A DNA stretch of 64,000 nt from an uncultured Glaciecola sp. (lineage in GTDB: Bacteria; Pseudomonadota; Gammaproteobacteria; Enterobacterales; Alteromonadaceae), in assembly GCA_937125395.1 (NCBI GenBank), contig CAKZLI010000001.1, forward strand, positions 84,218-148,217, in the 5' to 3' direction. This document shows, in pieces, positions 9,782 to 19,891 of this stretch; position 1 is the stretch's first letter; the number at the start of each line of letters is the position of its first letter. Under the pieces are notes generated by a model, which searched no databases, was not told the origin of the DNA, and saw nothing but the letters and a program-made list of their open reading frames with translations. Made by a program: the position numbers and the translations under genes.

Positions 9782-10546
9782 CTAAAATTCGTCTTTTGCT
9801 TTTCGTAATGCGGCAAAGACCTGAACGCTATCGGTGAGTTTGTTATTAGCATATTGTTCGGCAAATGCTTTGATATCAGGCTCATGTAATCGTAAGAATG
9901 GGTTGAGTTGTAGTTGTTCTGATAGCGAAGTAGGTATCGTAGGGATACCATTGCCACGCTGGCGTTGCACCCATGATTCGTAGCGCTGTAAGTATTGGTT
10001 ATTCGGTTCAACATGCAACGCAAATTGCACATTAGCTTGGGTATATTCATGCGTGCAGTAAATCATGGTCTCTTCGGGCAAGTCACTGATTTTTTTGAGT
10101 GACGCTCGCATTTGTGTAGGAGACCCTTCAAACATTCGCCCACATCCTGCCGAAAAGAGCGTGTCACCGCAAAAGACCAAGCCTTTAGTGTAATACATAA
10201 TATGGTCAAGGGTGTGGCCTGGAATTTCAGATACAATAAATTCGATTTTTAGTTCATTGATATACACCACATCATTATGTTCAAGTGCTTGAGTAATACC
10301 TTTGATCTTTGCATTACTCGGGCCAAACACATGTATATCTGGATAATGTTCTGATAATACTTGGATCCCACCGGTGTGGTCATGGTGATGGTGGGTAATC
10401 AAAATCGCCGCTAATGTTAAGTTGTGTTGTTGTAAAAACGCTAAGACAACTTCAGCATCGCCGGGATCAACCACGACACAGGATGACTCGTCATGCATCG
10501 CCCAAATATAGTTATCTGAAAAAGCGGGTATCGGAAAAATTTTCAA
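9782..10546 (-). CDS. gloB: Hydroxyacylglutathione hydrolase (glyoxalase II)
   Basis: This cytoplasmic metallo-beta-lactamase-fold thioesterase hydrolyses S-lactoylglutathione to D-lactate and glutathione. The binuclear metal motif THHHHDHTGG is at 51-60. Further ligands are in PGHTLDH and FCGDTLFSAGCGR. The C-terminal HAGH domain ends the 254-residue protein. The best start is TTG at 10546 (KIFPIPAFSDNYIW follows), matching family N-termini; the Shine-Dalgarno sequence is weak. It is divergent from a methyltransferase gene, the arrangement seen for E. coli gloB-yafS. Confidence 0.95.
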   Translation of the reverse strand: MKIFPIPAFSDNYIWAMHDESSCVVVDPGDAEVVLAFLQQHNLTLAAILITHHHHDHTGGIQVLSEHYPDIHVFGPSNAKIKGITQALEHNDVVYINELKIEFIVSEIPGHTLDHIMYYTKGLVFCGDTLFSAGCGRMFEGSPTQMRASLKKISDLPEETMIYCTHEYTQANVQFALHVEPNNQYLQRYESWVQRQRGNGIPTIPTSLSEQLQLNPFLRLHEPDIKAFAEQYANNKLTDSVQVFAALRKAKDEF

Positions 10547-10653
10547 GGCAGACTCTGCTTAATGCATTGTGTTTATCAAAGGTTAAACTTATATTACGTT
10601 ATAGATTTTGAATTGCATAGTGATTTGTAATAACAAGTGACAGAGGAGTAAGC

Positions 10654-11475
10654 GTGTTTATAGGTGATGCTTTTATACATACCCGTGTAGATTATCCAGA
10701 TGATTGGATGAGCATACCTCGGCAGCGTGAATTGACCAACACTATTAATCAGTTAATTACGGCCCATTGCGATAGGGTGTATGGCGATGTCCAAGTGAAT
10801 GTGGGCGAGTTAAGTCATCTAAGTGCAACTCAAGCTAATCGTTTACGCAAAACCATTAATTTGCATTTGCATGGTGATGATCCGATGCATGAACATCAGG
10901 CTATTTGTCCAGTCAGAGTCGGGCAACAACAACCTGTGTTTGGTACATTAACGCAATTACCATTTGCTCAGCATAGTATCGATGCCGTGGCATTGATAAA
11001 CACGTTGGATTTTACGCATGACCCGCATCAATTACTGCGCGAAGCCGAACGAGTGCTGCGCAGTGATGGCACTGTGATTATCACGGGGTTTAATCCGTTG
11101 AGCCTATCAGGCGTATTGCATCGATTACCTTTGTATGGCCAGCATCCGATCAAACACGCGCGGTTTTTTAGTCAGTATCGAGTTAAAGAGTGGCTAAAGG
11201 TGTTGGGTTTTGAAGTAAAATATTCTCAGTTTTTTGGGCCTGTAAATTTATTTGCAGAGGGCTCAAAAAAACAGAAAACACAACCGGAGCAAACATCTCA
11301 GCCGAAACAAACATCGCCGCTAGCGATGAATAGATTCGGCAGTATGTATTTTATTGTGGCACAAAAAGCCGAGATGCCGATGTCGATGATAAAGCCTAAG
11401 TTTGCAAAATTTAACCCTAGGCTACAAGCTGCATCGGCCAGTATGCGCTTAAGTAAAAAACAGCGCTCAGCTTAG
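10654..11475 (+). CDS. Class I SAM-dependent methyltransferase, YafS-like
   Basis: This 273-residue protein looks like the methyltransferase commonly encoded divergently from gloB. A Rossmann methyltransferase core is seen at about 85-150, with LPFAQHSIDAVALINTLDF (post-motif strand) and LLREAERVLRSDGTVIITGFNP. The glycine-rich SAM-binding motif I is poorly conserved. The C-terminus is basic and Gln/Lys-rich. GTG at 10654 is preceded by GAGGAG five bases upstream, which decides the start. The substrate is unknown. Confidence 0.8.
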   Translation: MFIGDAFIHTRVDYPDDWMSIPRQRELTNTINQLITAHCDRVYGDVQVNVGELSHLSATQANRLRKTINLHLHGDDPMHEHQAICPVRVGQQQPVFGTLTQLPFAQHSIDAVALINTLDFTHDPHQLLREAERVLRSDGTVIITGFNPLSLSGVLHRLPLYGQHPIKHARFFSQYRVKEWLKVLGFEVKYSQFFGPVNLFAEGSKKQKTQPEQTSQPKQTSPLAMNRFGSMYFIVAQKAEMPMSMIKPKFAKFNPRLQAASASMRLSKKQRSA

Positions 11476-11479
11476 GCTA

Positions 11480-13552
11480 TTATTTAACGCGCATGCCAGG
11501 TTGTGCACCAGCATGCGGCTCTAAAATATACAGCTCATCACCACCAGGTCCTGCTGCGAGTACCATGCCTTCAGACATGCCAAAACGCATTTTACGTGGT
11601 GCCAGATTCGCCACCATCACGGTTAACTTACCGGCTAAATCTTCAGGTGCATAAGCTGACTTGATCCCGGCAAACACTTGACGAGTGGTCTCTGCACCGA
11701 TATCTAATTGTAAACACAATAACTTGTCAGCTCCTTCAACATGATCAGCACTGACAATTTTAGCAATACGCAAATCAACTTTAGCAAAATCATCGAATTG
11801 GATCATCGGAGCAATCTCATCATCGTTATTCGCTTTGCCGGCCGGCTTTGCTTTATCGGCTTTCTTGGCTACTTTTGCCTTTTTACTGGCATCTTCAGTG
11901 ACGGCTAAGTTGTCTTTTGACGCATCCACCATTGCTGCCACCTTATCGCTATCAACACGTTGTAGCATGGCTTTGAATTTATTTATGCTATGACCGGTGA
12001 GAGTCGTTTGGGCTGAACTCCACACAAAGCTGTCATTCAAAAACGCTTGCGCTTTTAACGATAAGTCAGGCAATACAGGGCTTAGGTAAATACTCAATGC
12101 GCGGAACATGTGAATACCCATCGAGCACACATCATGCGTGTGTTGCTGTAATTCTGGATCTTTAATCGAGACCCACGGCGCTTGGGTATCAATGAACTGA
12201 TTCGCTTTATCGGCTAAGGCCATGATTTCACGGATCGCATGATGATACTGACGTGATTCAAAGTGCTGCGCAATACTGTCACTCGCTGCACTAAACTCAT
12301 TAAGTAGTGCTGGGTCGAGAATATTGTCAGCTAACTTGCCATCAAATTTCTTAGTGATAAAGCTGGCACAACGACTGGCGATATTGACGACTTTACCGAC
12401 TAAATCCGAGTTGACTTTTTGTGTAAAATCTTCAAAGTTAAGATCGATATCAGTCACGCTGTCGTTCAGTTTAGAGGCAAAATAATAACGTAAATATTCA
12501 GGGTTCAAATGATCTAAATAGGTCCGCGCTTTGATGAACGTGCCTTTTGATTTGGACATTTTGGCACCATTGACGGTCACAAAACCGTGGATGTTGACAC
12601 CCGTTGGTTTACGATAGCCTGCGCCTTCTAGCATCGCAGGCCAGAACAGGCAATGGAAATACGTAATGTCTTTACCAATGAAATGATACAACTCAGCGTC
12701 AGAATCGGCATTCCAATATTCATCAAAATTAACGTTATTTTTTTCGCAGAAATTCAAGAAACTCGCCATATAACCAACCGGCGCATCGACCCATACATAA
12801 AAGTATTTACCGGGTGCATTGGGGATCTCAAAACCAAAATAGGGCGCATCGCGAGAAATATCCCATTGCTGTAAACCTTGCTCAAACCATTCTTGAAGTT
12901 TGTTGGCCATCTCCGCTTGCACTGTGCCGGATTTGATCCAGTTTTGTAACATATCGGAGAACTTCGGCAGATCAAAGAAATAATGCTCTGAGTCTTTTAA
13001 GATTGGGGTCGCACCGGATACCACTGAGCGAGGGTTGAGTACCTCAGTTGTAGCATAGGTTGCTGAACACACATCACAGCTATCGCCGTTTTGGTCTTCT
13101 GCGCCACATTTAGGGCAGTCACCTTTAATAAAGCGATCAGGTAAAAACATGCCTTTTTCTGGATCATATAATTGGTTAATGGTCTTAGTAGAGATATAAC
13201 CTTCGGCATTTAATCGGTTATAAATTGTCTCGGATAAGAGTTTGTTCTCCGGAGAATGCGTCACATAGTAATTATCGTAATCAATATCAAAATCGAGCAA
13301 ATCTTGATGATGTTCCGCTCTGGTACGATCGACCATTTCTTCTGGCGTAATACCCAACTCTTGGGCTTTGAGCATCACTGGGGTACCGTGCGCATCATCG
13401 GCGCATACGCTGTAACATGTGTGTCCACGCATTTTTTGAAAACGCGTCCAAATGTTAGTTTGGATATGTTCCAAGAGATGACCTAAATGGATCGAACCAT
13501 TGGCATAGGGAAGGGCGCTGGTAACTAATATCTTGCGTGGTGCTTGAGCCAT
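11480..13552 (-). CDS. metG: Methionyl-tRNA synthetase with C-terminal tRNA-binding domain
   Basis: This 690-residue class I synthetase charges elongator and initiator tRNA-Met. It shows HLGH at 22-25, the zinc knuckle cysteines 146, 149, 159 and 162, and KMSKSKG near residue 332. After the anticodon-binding domain comes a Lys/Ala-rich linker at about 550-575, then an EMAP/OB-fold dimerisation and tRNA-binding domain to the end ([20 protein letters not shown]). Its stop lies four bases from the convergent methyltransferase stop. It is divergent from dcd, and the mrp gene often found between metG and dcd is absent here. Confidence 0.97.
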   Translation of the reverse strand: MAQAPRKILVTSALPYANGSIHLGHLLEHIQTNIWTRFQKMRGHTCYSVCADDAHGTPVMLKAQELGITPEEMVDRTRAEHHQDLLDFDIDYDNYYVTHSPENKLLSETIYNRLNAEGYISTKTINQLYDPEKGMFLPDRFIKGDCPKCGAEDQNGDSCDVCSATYATTEVLNPRSVVSGATPILKDSEHYFFDLPKFSDMLQNWIKSGTVQAEMANKLQEWFEQGLQQWDISRDAPYFGFEIPNAPGKYFYVWVDAPVGYMASFLNFCEKNNVNFDEYWNADSDAELYHFIGKDITYFHCLFWPAMLEGAGYRKPTGVNIHGFVTVNGAKMSKSKGTFIKARTYLDHLNPEYLRYYFASKLNDSVTDIDLNFEDFTQKVNSDLVGKVVNIASRCASFITKKFDGKLADNILDPALLNEFSAASDSIAQHFESRQYHHAIREIMALADKANQFIDTQAPWVSIKDPELQQHTHDVCSMGIHMFRALSIYLSPVLPDLSLKAQAFLNDSFVWSSAQTTLTGHSINKFKAMLQRVDSDKVAAMVDASKDNLAVTEDASKKAKVAKKADKAKPAGKANNDDEIAPMIQFDDFAKVDLRIAKIVSADHVEGADKLLCLQLDIGAETTRQVFAGIKSAYAPEDLAGKLTVMVANLAPRKMRFGMSEGMVLAAGPGGDELYILEPHAGAQPGMRVK

Positions 13553-13714
13553 AATAAAAATTGCATATTACTGTAGTAAAAAAAGTGGGCAAATGGTAGC
13601 GTAAATCGGCTGTTTTTGCACTCTTAAACTCATGATTTATTGCATTAATATTTGCGTTGTTTGTTCTGTCGATAGATAATGACCAAAGATTATCCAACTT
13701 ACTTGAGAAACCCC

Positions 13715-14317
13715 ATGCGCTTATGCGATAAAGATATTTATGCCTCGTTGCAACGCGGTGAGATCGCCATTACTCCGCAGCCCGATTACGAACACATCAG
13801 TGGCCTGACAGTAGATATGCGTCTGGGCAACAAGTTTCGTATATTTCAAGCTCATGCTGCACCATATATTGACTTGTCGGGTGAAAAGTCCGACGTCCAA
13901 GCACAGCTTGACTCGGTGATGAGTGATGAAATCACCATTGCCGATGACAAAGCGTTTTTTTTGCACCCCGGTGAACTGGCATTGGCTATCACTTATGAAT
14001 CTGTCACGTTGCCAGCCAATATCGTCGGCTGGCTTGATGGCCGTTCTTCACTAGCACGTTTGGGGTTGATGGTGCATGTGACCGCACATCGTATCGATCC
14101 CGGTTGGTCTGGCAATATTGTGTTGGAATTTTACAACTCTGGTAAGTTACCGTTAGCATTGCGTCCCAAAATGAAAATTGGCGCGTTGAGTTTTGAAGTG
14201 TTATCGGATCATGCCGACAAGCCATACAATGCCCGAGTTGATGCAAAATATAAAGGTCAAGATGGGGCTGTTGCCAGTCGTATCAATCACGACAGTAACA
14301 CCACAGATAATGGCTAG
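13715..14317 (+). CDS. dcd: dCTP deaminase
   Basis: Dcd deaminates dCTP to dUTP, the main source of dUMP for thymidylate in enterobacteria and relatives. The catalytic region [25 protein letters not shown], with its Ser-Ser-Leu-Ala-Arg and His-Arg-Ile-Asp elements, is fully conserved. The C-terminal [14 protein letters not shown] closes the active site of the trimer. The frame is open from 13679, but the family N-terminus MRLCDKDI starts at the ATG at 13715, which gives 200 residues; the upstream ATG would add 12. A dUTPase gene that could act on its product lies at 46.6 kb. Confidence 0.95.
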   Translation: MRLCDKDIYASLQRGEIAITPQPDYEHISGLTVDMRLGNKFRIFQAHAAPYIDLSGEKSDVQAQLDSVMSDEITIADDKAFFLHPGELALAITYESVTLPANIVGWLDGRSSLARLGLMVHVTAHRIDPGWSGNIVLEFYNSGKLPLALRPKMKIGALSFEVLSDHADKPYNARVDAKYKGQDGAVASRINHDSNTTDNG

Positions 14318-14319
14318 TC

Positions 14320-14349
14320 AGGGATAGTTAGGGATAGTTAAGTATAGTT
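14320..14349 (+). repeat. Three 10-bp tandem repeats after dcd
   Basis: Two identical AGGGATAGTT units (14320-14329 and 14330-14339) are followed by a diverged copy, AAGTATAGTT (14340-14349). They begin two bases after the dcd stop and run into the ribosome site of a small ORF. Confidence 0.6.
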
Positions 14350-14359
14350 AAGGAATGGT

Positions 14360-14503
14360 ATGCTCGATTTTTTGCAAATGATATATTTTTGCATTGGTTT
14401 GATCAAGCGCCTGAACCGTTTATTTCAACCACAACGATATATGCTGAACCGCCGGCAACACCCACAACGTAACAGTTTAGTGTGTGGGTGTATGCATACT
14501 TAG
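14360..14503 (+). CDS. Possible 47-residue small protein downstream of dcd
   Basis: A short frame starts at ATG 14360 with AAGGA at 14350-14354 and ends at TAG 14501-14503. It encodes 47 residues: a short hydrophobic stretch near residues 5-15, then a basic Arg/Gln-rich part and a Cys-Gly-Cys near the end. I do not recognise a family. A 9-bp inverted repeat (14458-14466 and 14483-14491) lies inside its 3' end and could be a weak terminator for dcd. Without comparative data it may be a chance ORF. Confidence 0.3.
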   Translation: MLDFLQMIYFCIGLIKRLNRLFQPQRYMLNRRQHPQRNSLVCGCMHT

Positions 14504-14515
14504 CTTTTATCCATA

Positions 14516-15775
14516 CTAATCGCTATGAAGTGCTTCAATTGGATTGAGTTTTGATGCTTTTATCGCTGGAAACACGCCAAAGCCAACCCCAACAATCATA
14601 CAGATACTAAGCGATAAGATGATGGCGGTAAGTGACCAACTAACGGCCCATTGACTATAAAAACCAATAATCTCCGATAAAGCCAGTCCAAACACGATGC
14701 CCAACAATCCACCTAGTACCGAGATGGTGAAGCTTTCTGCTAAAAACTGTAAACGAATATCTTGTTGAGTGGCTCCAACAGCACGTAACAAACCGATTTC
14801 AGTGGTGCGCTCAAGGACATTGGCTAACATTATATTCATAATCCCAATGCCCCCAACCAATAGCGAAATACCGGCGACACAGGCCATCACAATATTAAAA
14901 ATCTGTTGGGTTTGTTTTTGCTGAGCTAATAATTCAGCAGGGATCACTATGTCATAATCTTGCACAGCGTTGTGGCGCATCTGCATTAAATGGGTGACAG
15001 CTTTCGCGGCGACAACGGGATTCTGTCCCTCTTGGATACGTAACTTAATACTGTCTAACTCACTGGCAAGGGTATCGTGAGCGAATTTTTTGAGTGAGGT
15101 GGCAAGTGGGACAAAAATACTGTAGCGATCGCCACCAATTTTGACACCTTGAAATTCATTTTGATTTCCAGGGGGGGCCGTTAATACACCCACAACATTT
15201 AGCCACACTTGATTGACTTTAACAAATTGCCCGACCGGGTCTGCGATCCCTGGAAATAACTCTGTAGCTGTATCAGCACCTAAGATAGCGACTTGGGCCA
15301 AGCGTTGCTCATCCTGCGCCTGCAAAAAACGCCCAGAGGCTAAGCGCAGATTAGCATGCTTAAAATAGCGTAGGGTGACGCCTAATACTTGTGCGTCAGA
15401 TTTGGCGTAATCAGAATAGATCGCAAAAGTTTTGATGATTTTACTCGCACTGGAATCTTCGACAAAAGGCAGGGTATTCGCTGCTGCCGCGACATCGCCT
15501 TGGGTTAACCCAAGTGAGTCTTCACGGATCTCGACTAACTCATCATTGTTAAATTCACGGGCGTTGATGATAATGTTGTTGACCCCCATTGAATCAATTA
15601 GCTTTAACGCTTCTCGCTCTGCTCCTTCGCCAATATTGAGCATGGCGATGACGGCACCGACCCCAAAAATCATTCCTAAAAGAGTCAAAAATGTACGGAG
15701 CTTTTTGGAGGACATTTCGTATAACGCGTCTTTGATCAATACATCATAGCGTTGGCGTTGTAAGGTCGGCTTCAT
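14516..15775 (-). CDS. MacB/FtsX-type ABC transporter permease
   Basis: This 419-residue inner-membrane permease has one helix near residues 25-50, a large periplasmic MacB-PCD-type domain, and three C-terminal helices (about 290-410) forming the FtsX domain, including the TTEIGLLRAVGAT coupling region. It lacks a nucleotide-binding domain; that is supplied by the ATPase at 18986-19660. MacB-like systems are mechanotransmission exporters that work from the periplasm outwards with an adaptor and TolC. It is last of four genes with 4-bp overlaps. The substrate is unknown: antibiotic, peptide or lipoprotein export are all possible. Confidence 0.88.
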   Translation of the reverse strand: MKPTLQRQRYDVLIKDALYEMSSKKLRTFLTLLGMIFGVGAVIAMLNIGEGAEREALKLIDSMGVNNIIINAREFNNDELVEIREDSLGLTQGDVAAAANTLPFVEDSSASKIIKTFAIYSDYAKSDAQVLGVTLRYFKHANLRLASGRFLQAQDEQRLAQVAILGADTATELFPGIADPVGQFVKVNQVWLNVVGVLTAPPGNQNEFQGVKIGGDRYSIFVPLATSLKKFAHDTLASELDSIKLRIQEGQNPVVAAKAVTHLMQMRHNAVQDYDIVIPAELLAQQKQTQQIFNIVMACVAGISLLVGGIGIMNIMLANVLERTTEIGLLRAVGATQQDIRLQFLAESFTISVLGGLLGIVFGLALSEIIGFYSQWAVSWSLTAIILSLSICMIVGVGFGVFPAIKASKLNPIEALHSD

Positions 15776-17016
15776 GTATTTTCTCCGGCCATAAGAGCAC
15801 TCAGTGCAATGGCATCATTCAATTTTAGTCCGTCAGTAATTTCAATAAAATATAAATTTTTACGTCCGGTTGTCACTGGATGTTTGATAAATCCGGAGCC
15901 GTTTTGTAGCAACACATAGCTTTGCTCTTGCTCATAAATGACGCTTTGTAATGGAATAGCAATACGCTCTTGTGGCTTAGCGACAGCTATACTGGCTGTT
16001 AATTTACGTCCTGGCTTTAGGATTTGGCTATCTTGTTGTTTGATAGTCGCGGTCAACTCGTAATATTTAATGGGGTTGCCGCGCTTAATTTCTCGAGGAA
16101 ATGCCGCCACTGATGCAATGCTGCCATCAAATGTTTGCCCAGGAAAGGCATCGAGTTGCAGGCTAACAGGGAGGTCACTGGCTAACTCAATGGCATCGTC
16201 AGCTAACACATACAAACGTGCTTGCAAGTTAGTCAGGTTAGGAATTTCTGCAATGGGACTGCCAGGAAAAACCGTGTTACCGACAGCCGGTTTTTCGCCG
16301 CGACGATCTTTAATATAGACTAGTAAACCAGCATAAGGCGCGGTCACTTCTAAGCTTTTTAATGCGCTAAGATATTGTTTAAGTTTGCGTTGATGACCTT
16401 GTTGTTTGATATCTAGCACGGACATTGCAGAGTCATGTTGTTCTAATACACTGGTTTCTTTCCAGGCTAAAAATTCATCTTTAGCTTCTAAAAAATCTCT
16501 ATTTTGTAAGGTATCAATAATATCGAGCTTAGAATAAATCCGCAGATCATCAATGGCAAAGCGGTCCACAAAGCCAAACTCTTCTGCGACAAACGCTTGA
16601 TCAGATTGAATGTCTTGTTTTTCTTGAGTTTGCGCTGCTTGAGAATTAATTATGTCTTGTTGTAATTTGCGTACAGCAAAATCTTCTTCGTTTTTATCTC
16701 GCAGAATACGCTCTGCATCAAATCTGGCGATAACATCACCTTCTTGTACTAAGGTATTTTCTTCTGCAAGCCACGCAAGCATCATCGGTCGTCTGCCCGG
16801 TGCGACTATTTTTTGTGAATCTGCAGCTTCGATTTCACCCTCTGCGTAGATAGTAATAGCAAAGGTCTGCGATTGAACCGTATATGTTGGTACTGTACTG
16901 ACAGTATCTTCACTACAACCGGTTAACCCTGCGAAACTCATTACACTGATTAGGCTAGCGACACGGATAAACTTGACTCGTTGACACCATGGCGTTGAAG
17001 AAGTTGGATTATTCAT
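15772..17016 (-). CDS. HlyD/MacA-type periplasmic adaptor lipoprotein
   Basis: This 414-residue membrane-fusion protein has a lipoprotein signal peptide ending LTGC. A lipoyl/barrel-sandwich half-motif follows at about 75-100 (EGDVIARFDAE), then a coiled-coil hairpin, a second half-motif VTAPYAGLLVYIKDRRGEK, and beta-barrel and membrane-proximal domains. It should bridge the MacB-like permease to an outer-membrane TolC-type channel. Its GEKPAVGNTVFPGS segment closely resembles GDKPAVGDTVFMGN in the second half of the neighbouring 658-residue adaptor, so the two are paralogues. It overlaps both flanking genes by 4 bp. Confidence 0.87.
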   Translation of the reverse strand: MNNPTSSTPWCQRVKFIRVASLISVMSFAGLTGCSEDTVSTVPTYTVQSQTFAITIYAEGEIEAADSQKIVAPGRRPMMLAWLAEENTLVQEGDVIARFDAERILRDKNEEDFAVRKLQQDIINSQAAQTQEKQDIQSDQAFVAEEFGFVDRFAIDDLRIYSKLDIIDTLQNRDFLEAKDEFLAWKETSVLEQHDSAMSVLDIKQQGHQRKLKQYLSALKSLEVTAPYAGLLVYIKDRRGEKPAVGNTVFPGSPIAEIPNLTNLQARLYVLADDAIELASDLPVSLQLDAFPGQTFDGSIASVAAFPREIKRGNPIKYYELTATIKQQDSQILKPGRKLTASIAVAKPQERIAIPLQSVIYEQEQSYVLLQNGSGFIKHPVTTGRKNLYFIEITDGLKLNDAIALSALMAGENT

Positions 17017-18989
17017 GGGCTAACTCCTTGGCTAACGTCTTGCTTAAGAGCAATATTAACACTTGCTTGCATTCCTGGTCGCATGATACTCAAATCTAAT
17101 TCATCTAATGTCACCCACGCATCAAATACTATCTTTTGATTGCGCTGTGATTTGTTGCGATAGGCTTGACCTTTACTGGTGATGCTACCGAGAAAGACTT
17201 TTTCAGGAAAGGCATTTAGGACGACTTCAACGGGTTGACCGATAGAGACTTTATTAGTATCCGATTCGTCCACTTCAATCTTAATCGCTAAATTATCCAA
17301 AGAGGGCACATCTAACAGTGAATTACCCATAAACACGGTGTCGCCAACGGCGGGCTTATCACCATCGCCATTGTCGCGCAGTATAACAATGCCATCAGCA
17401 GGGCTCATAATGGTGAGTTTTTTGATACTGGTATTGATCTCATCGACTTTAGTTTGCAAGCTAGCAATCCGTGCTTCTTGCACTTGTTTGTTCACGATGC
17501 GCCGTTGTTTATGCTCATCAAGTCGCTGTAACGCTTGTGTTTTACGTTCTTGCATAATGCTAAAATCAGCTTCTTGTTGACGTCGCTCGACTTCTGATCG
17601 AGAGGAAACGGTTATCTCGACTTTGCGCCTTGCCTTATCTTCATTCATTGTTGCTTCGGCTAAATTTAACGCGAGATCTTCTTGTTTGGCCGTGTCTTCG
17701 AGAACTAGCTTTTCGAGCTCTTTGCTTGCTGCATCCAATTCAGATTGTCGTGTTAACATTCGGGTGCGTAGATCTTGTCCATCAAATTTGACTAATAGAT
17801 CGCCTTGTTTGACGATTTTATTTTCTGCGACAAGGCGCTGAATTTTGTATTGCCACATCCGGCGAATACCTGGGGGCCCGATCGTCACCGTTTGTAATGA
17901 CATTAATTCACCAGGCACGCTGATATTTTGTTGATTTGATGAATTACCTGGCGATGTGAAACTTGCAGTATCGGTGGCGTTTGCCTTGTCATCTAGCACT
18001 ATTCGAACACTCATCCCCGGAAATAAGGTGCGCTCAGGTAAGGTATTAAAGCGGATGATCACTGGAAAATACGAGGCATTACCCAATGTCGGCTGATTTT
18101 CTGCCTGACTGCCAATGCTGGTAATGGTGCCACTAAATGTTTGTTGAGCAAACGCATCAAATTGTAAGGTCACCTGTTGTCCGTTTTGTAGCGCTAATGC
18201 ATCAATTTCATGCACATAGCTTTCAATTTGGTAATCGGTTGTTGCCTGAACATCCATGACTTTCCAACTGGGTTGTACATTCATCCCTGATGCCATCTTG
18301 GTGTTGTTCCAAGGGTGGTTTGCATATGTCACAGGACCAGTGTGTTGAGCGACAACATTTAATTTGGTTAACAGATTTTGGTAATATTGAATGTCATCAT
18401 TTTCTTTTAAAATATCAATGTTTTTCTTTTCAAGACCCGCAACAAGCTGTTTTTGTGCTTTTTTGAGCGACTCGTCAGCTTTAACTTGTTCCAATAACGC
18501 ACGCTCTAATACCATTTGGTTTTGACCTTTTTGGTAATCACTTAGCGTGTCACTGTTTACGGAAACTGCGATTTGGGCTTTAGCGACCTGCATTTGGGCT
18601 ACCTTTAAACGCCCCTCTGCTTCAGTACGCGTCTGCTGTAAGCGCATTTCCAGTTGTTTGAATTCAAGTAACAAGGTTTCAAGGCGCTCTTGGCTTTGTT
18701 CTAAGCGACTTTGTTCGGTAGCGCCATCAAACACCACGACCAAATCACCTTTATCCACGACTTTGCCTTCTTCTTCCATCCATTGGACTTGGATCTGCCA
18801 ACTTGAAGCTCGCGGAGCAACCACCATTTGTTTGGCTGAGGAGGACACTTTACCCGTTAAAATTAATGGTGCTTTGAATCCTGCTTTTGATTCATCTGTT
18901 AAGGCTTGAGACATCGCAGATAGTAAGACTAGACTCCATCCAAGACACAAAGATACTATGGTTCGGCGACCTGGTTGATATCTATTCAT
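17013..18989 (-). CDS. Double-length (tandem) HlyD-type adaptor protein
   Basis: This 658-residue exported protein has a signal peptide (cleavage near SQA/LT at about 30) and two successive adaptor modules. Module 1 (about 35-335) has KGDLVVVFDG, a coiled coil and a beta-barrel ending in FPGMSVRIVLD. Module 2 (about 350-650) has QGDLLVKFDG, another long coiled coil, MSPADGIVILRDNGDGDKP and a final MRPGMQASVNI. Ordinary adaptors hold one module in 350-420 residues, so this is a duplication-fusion. It sits between the ABC ATPase and a second, lipidated adaptor with 4-bp overlaps on both sides. No TolC-like channel gene is nearby. Confidence 0.85.
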   Translation of the reverse strand: MNRYQPGRRTIVSLCLGWSLVLLSAMSQALTDESKAGFKAPLILTGKVSSSAKQMVVAPRASSWQIQVQWMEEEGKVVDKGDLVVVFDGATEQSRLEQSQERLETLLLEFKQLEMRLQQTRTEAEGRLKVAQMQVAKAQIAVSVNSDTLSDYQKGQNQMVLERALLEQVKADESLKKAQKQLVAGLEKKNIDILKENDDIQYYQNLLTKLNVVAQHTGPVTYANHPWNNTKMASGMNVQPSWKVMDVQATTDYQIESYVHEIDALALQNGQQVTLQFDAFAQQTFSGTITSIGSQAENQPTLGNASYFPVIIRFNTLPERTLFPGMSVRIVLDDKANATDTASFTSPGNSSNQQNISVPGELMSLQTVTIGPPGIRRMWQYKIQRLVAENKIVKQGDLLVKFDGQDLRTRMLTRQSELDAASKELEKLVLEDTAKQEDLALNLAEATMNEDKARRKVEITVSSRSEVERRQQEADFSIMQERKTQALQRLDEHKQRRIVNKQVQEARIASLQTKVDEINTSIKKLTIMSPADGIVILRDNGDGDKPAVGDTVFMGNSLLDVPSLDNLAIKIEVDESDTNKVSIGQPVEVVLNAFPEKVFLGSITSKGQAYRNKSQRNQKIVFDAWVTLDELDLSIMRPGMQASVNIALKQDVSQGVSP

Positions 18990-19660
18990 GCTGCGCTGTC
19001 CTCAATAATTTGACCATCTTTCATGCGTATAATTCGTTGTGCATACTCGGCAATTTCTTGTTCATGTGTCACCATCACAATGGTTTGACCTTGTTGATGT
19101 AACTCCGTTAACAATGCCATGATTTCTTCAGAAGTTTTGGAATCGAGATTACCGGTTGGTTCATCCGCCAAAATAACACTGGGTTGGTTCACCAAGGCCC
19201 TGGCAATAGCAACCCGTTGACGTTGTCCACCAGACATTTCAAACGGTTTATGATGTTTACGATGACTCAAGCCAACTCGTTCAATCAGCGCTAGGGTGCG
19301 TGCTTGGGCTTCATCAGGAGCAACATCGCTGTAGCGAAGAGGCAGTTTGATATTGCCAATCACATCGAGTTTGGGAAGTAGATGAAATGTTTGAAAAATA
19401 AACCCTATGTATTTATTGCGTATTTGCGATAATTTATCATCATCGAGTTGTGCCACATCATGCCCGTCCAAATGATACTGACCATTGCTTGGGGTATCTA
19501 AGCAACCAAGGACGTTCATCAAGGTTGATTTGCCTGAGCCTGAGGTACCCATTATTGCCACAAACTCATTTTCGTTAATGGTCAATGAGACATCATCAAT
19601 TGCCGTCACGACTTCATCGCCATTTTGAAATTGTTTGTAGATATTTTTGAGGAAAATCAT
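18986..19660 (-). CDS. ABC transporter ATPase, MacB/LolD type
   Basis: This 224-residue ATPase energises the exporter encoded downstream. It shows Walker A GTSGSGKST at 38-46, the Q-loop in FIFQTFHLLPKLDV, the signature MSGGQRQRVAIARAL, Walker B VILADEPTGNLD with the TGNLDS tail typical of the LolD/MacB/FtsE subfamily, and the H-loop in VMVTHE. It is the first gene of the four-gene operon (ATPase, double adaptor, lipoprotein adaptor, permease). The promoter must lie in the 231 bp before the divergent alcohol dehydrogenase, which also contains a small inverted repeat CTCAAT-ACTA-ATTGAG near 19735. Confidence 0.92.
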   Translation of the reverse strand: MIFLKNIYKQFQNGDEVVTAIDDVSLTINENEFVAIMGTSGSGKSTLMNVLGCLDTPSNGQYHLDGHDVAQLDDDKLSQIRNKYIGFIFQTFHLLPKLDVIGNIKLPLRYSDVAPDEAQARTLALIERVGLSHRKHHKPFEMSGGQRQRVAIARALVNQPSVILADEPTGNLDSKTSEEIMALLTELHQQGQTIVMVTHEQEIAEYAQRIIRMKDGQIIEDSAA

Positions 19661-19891
19661 ATAACTCTCGATATTAACGTGTTGAAATACATGTCACTTA
19701 CTCAATATGCATTTAACGCTTTAATAGATCATGGCTCAATACTAATTGAGGGTTTATTATGTAAAGGTTTGTTACACAGCGAATGCACACACGATAAAAT
19801 TCCATATACAGCTGTAATTAGTTGATCATAGAACCTGTTTTTTGAGTATATTAGATGACAAATCCCATTATAAGAAAAGTTAAGGAACCGT

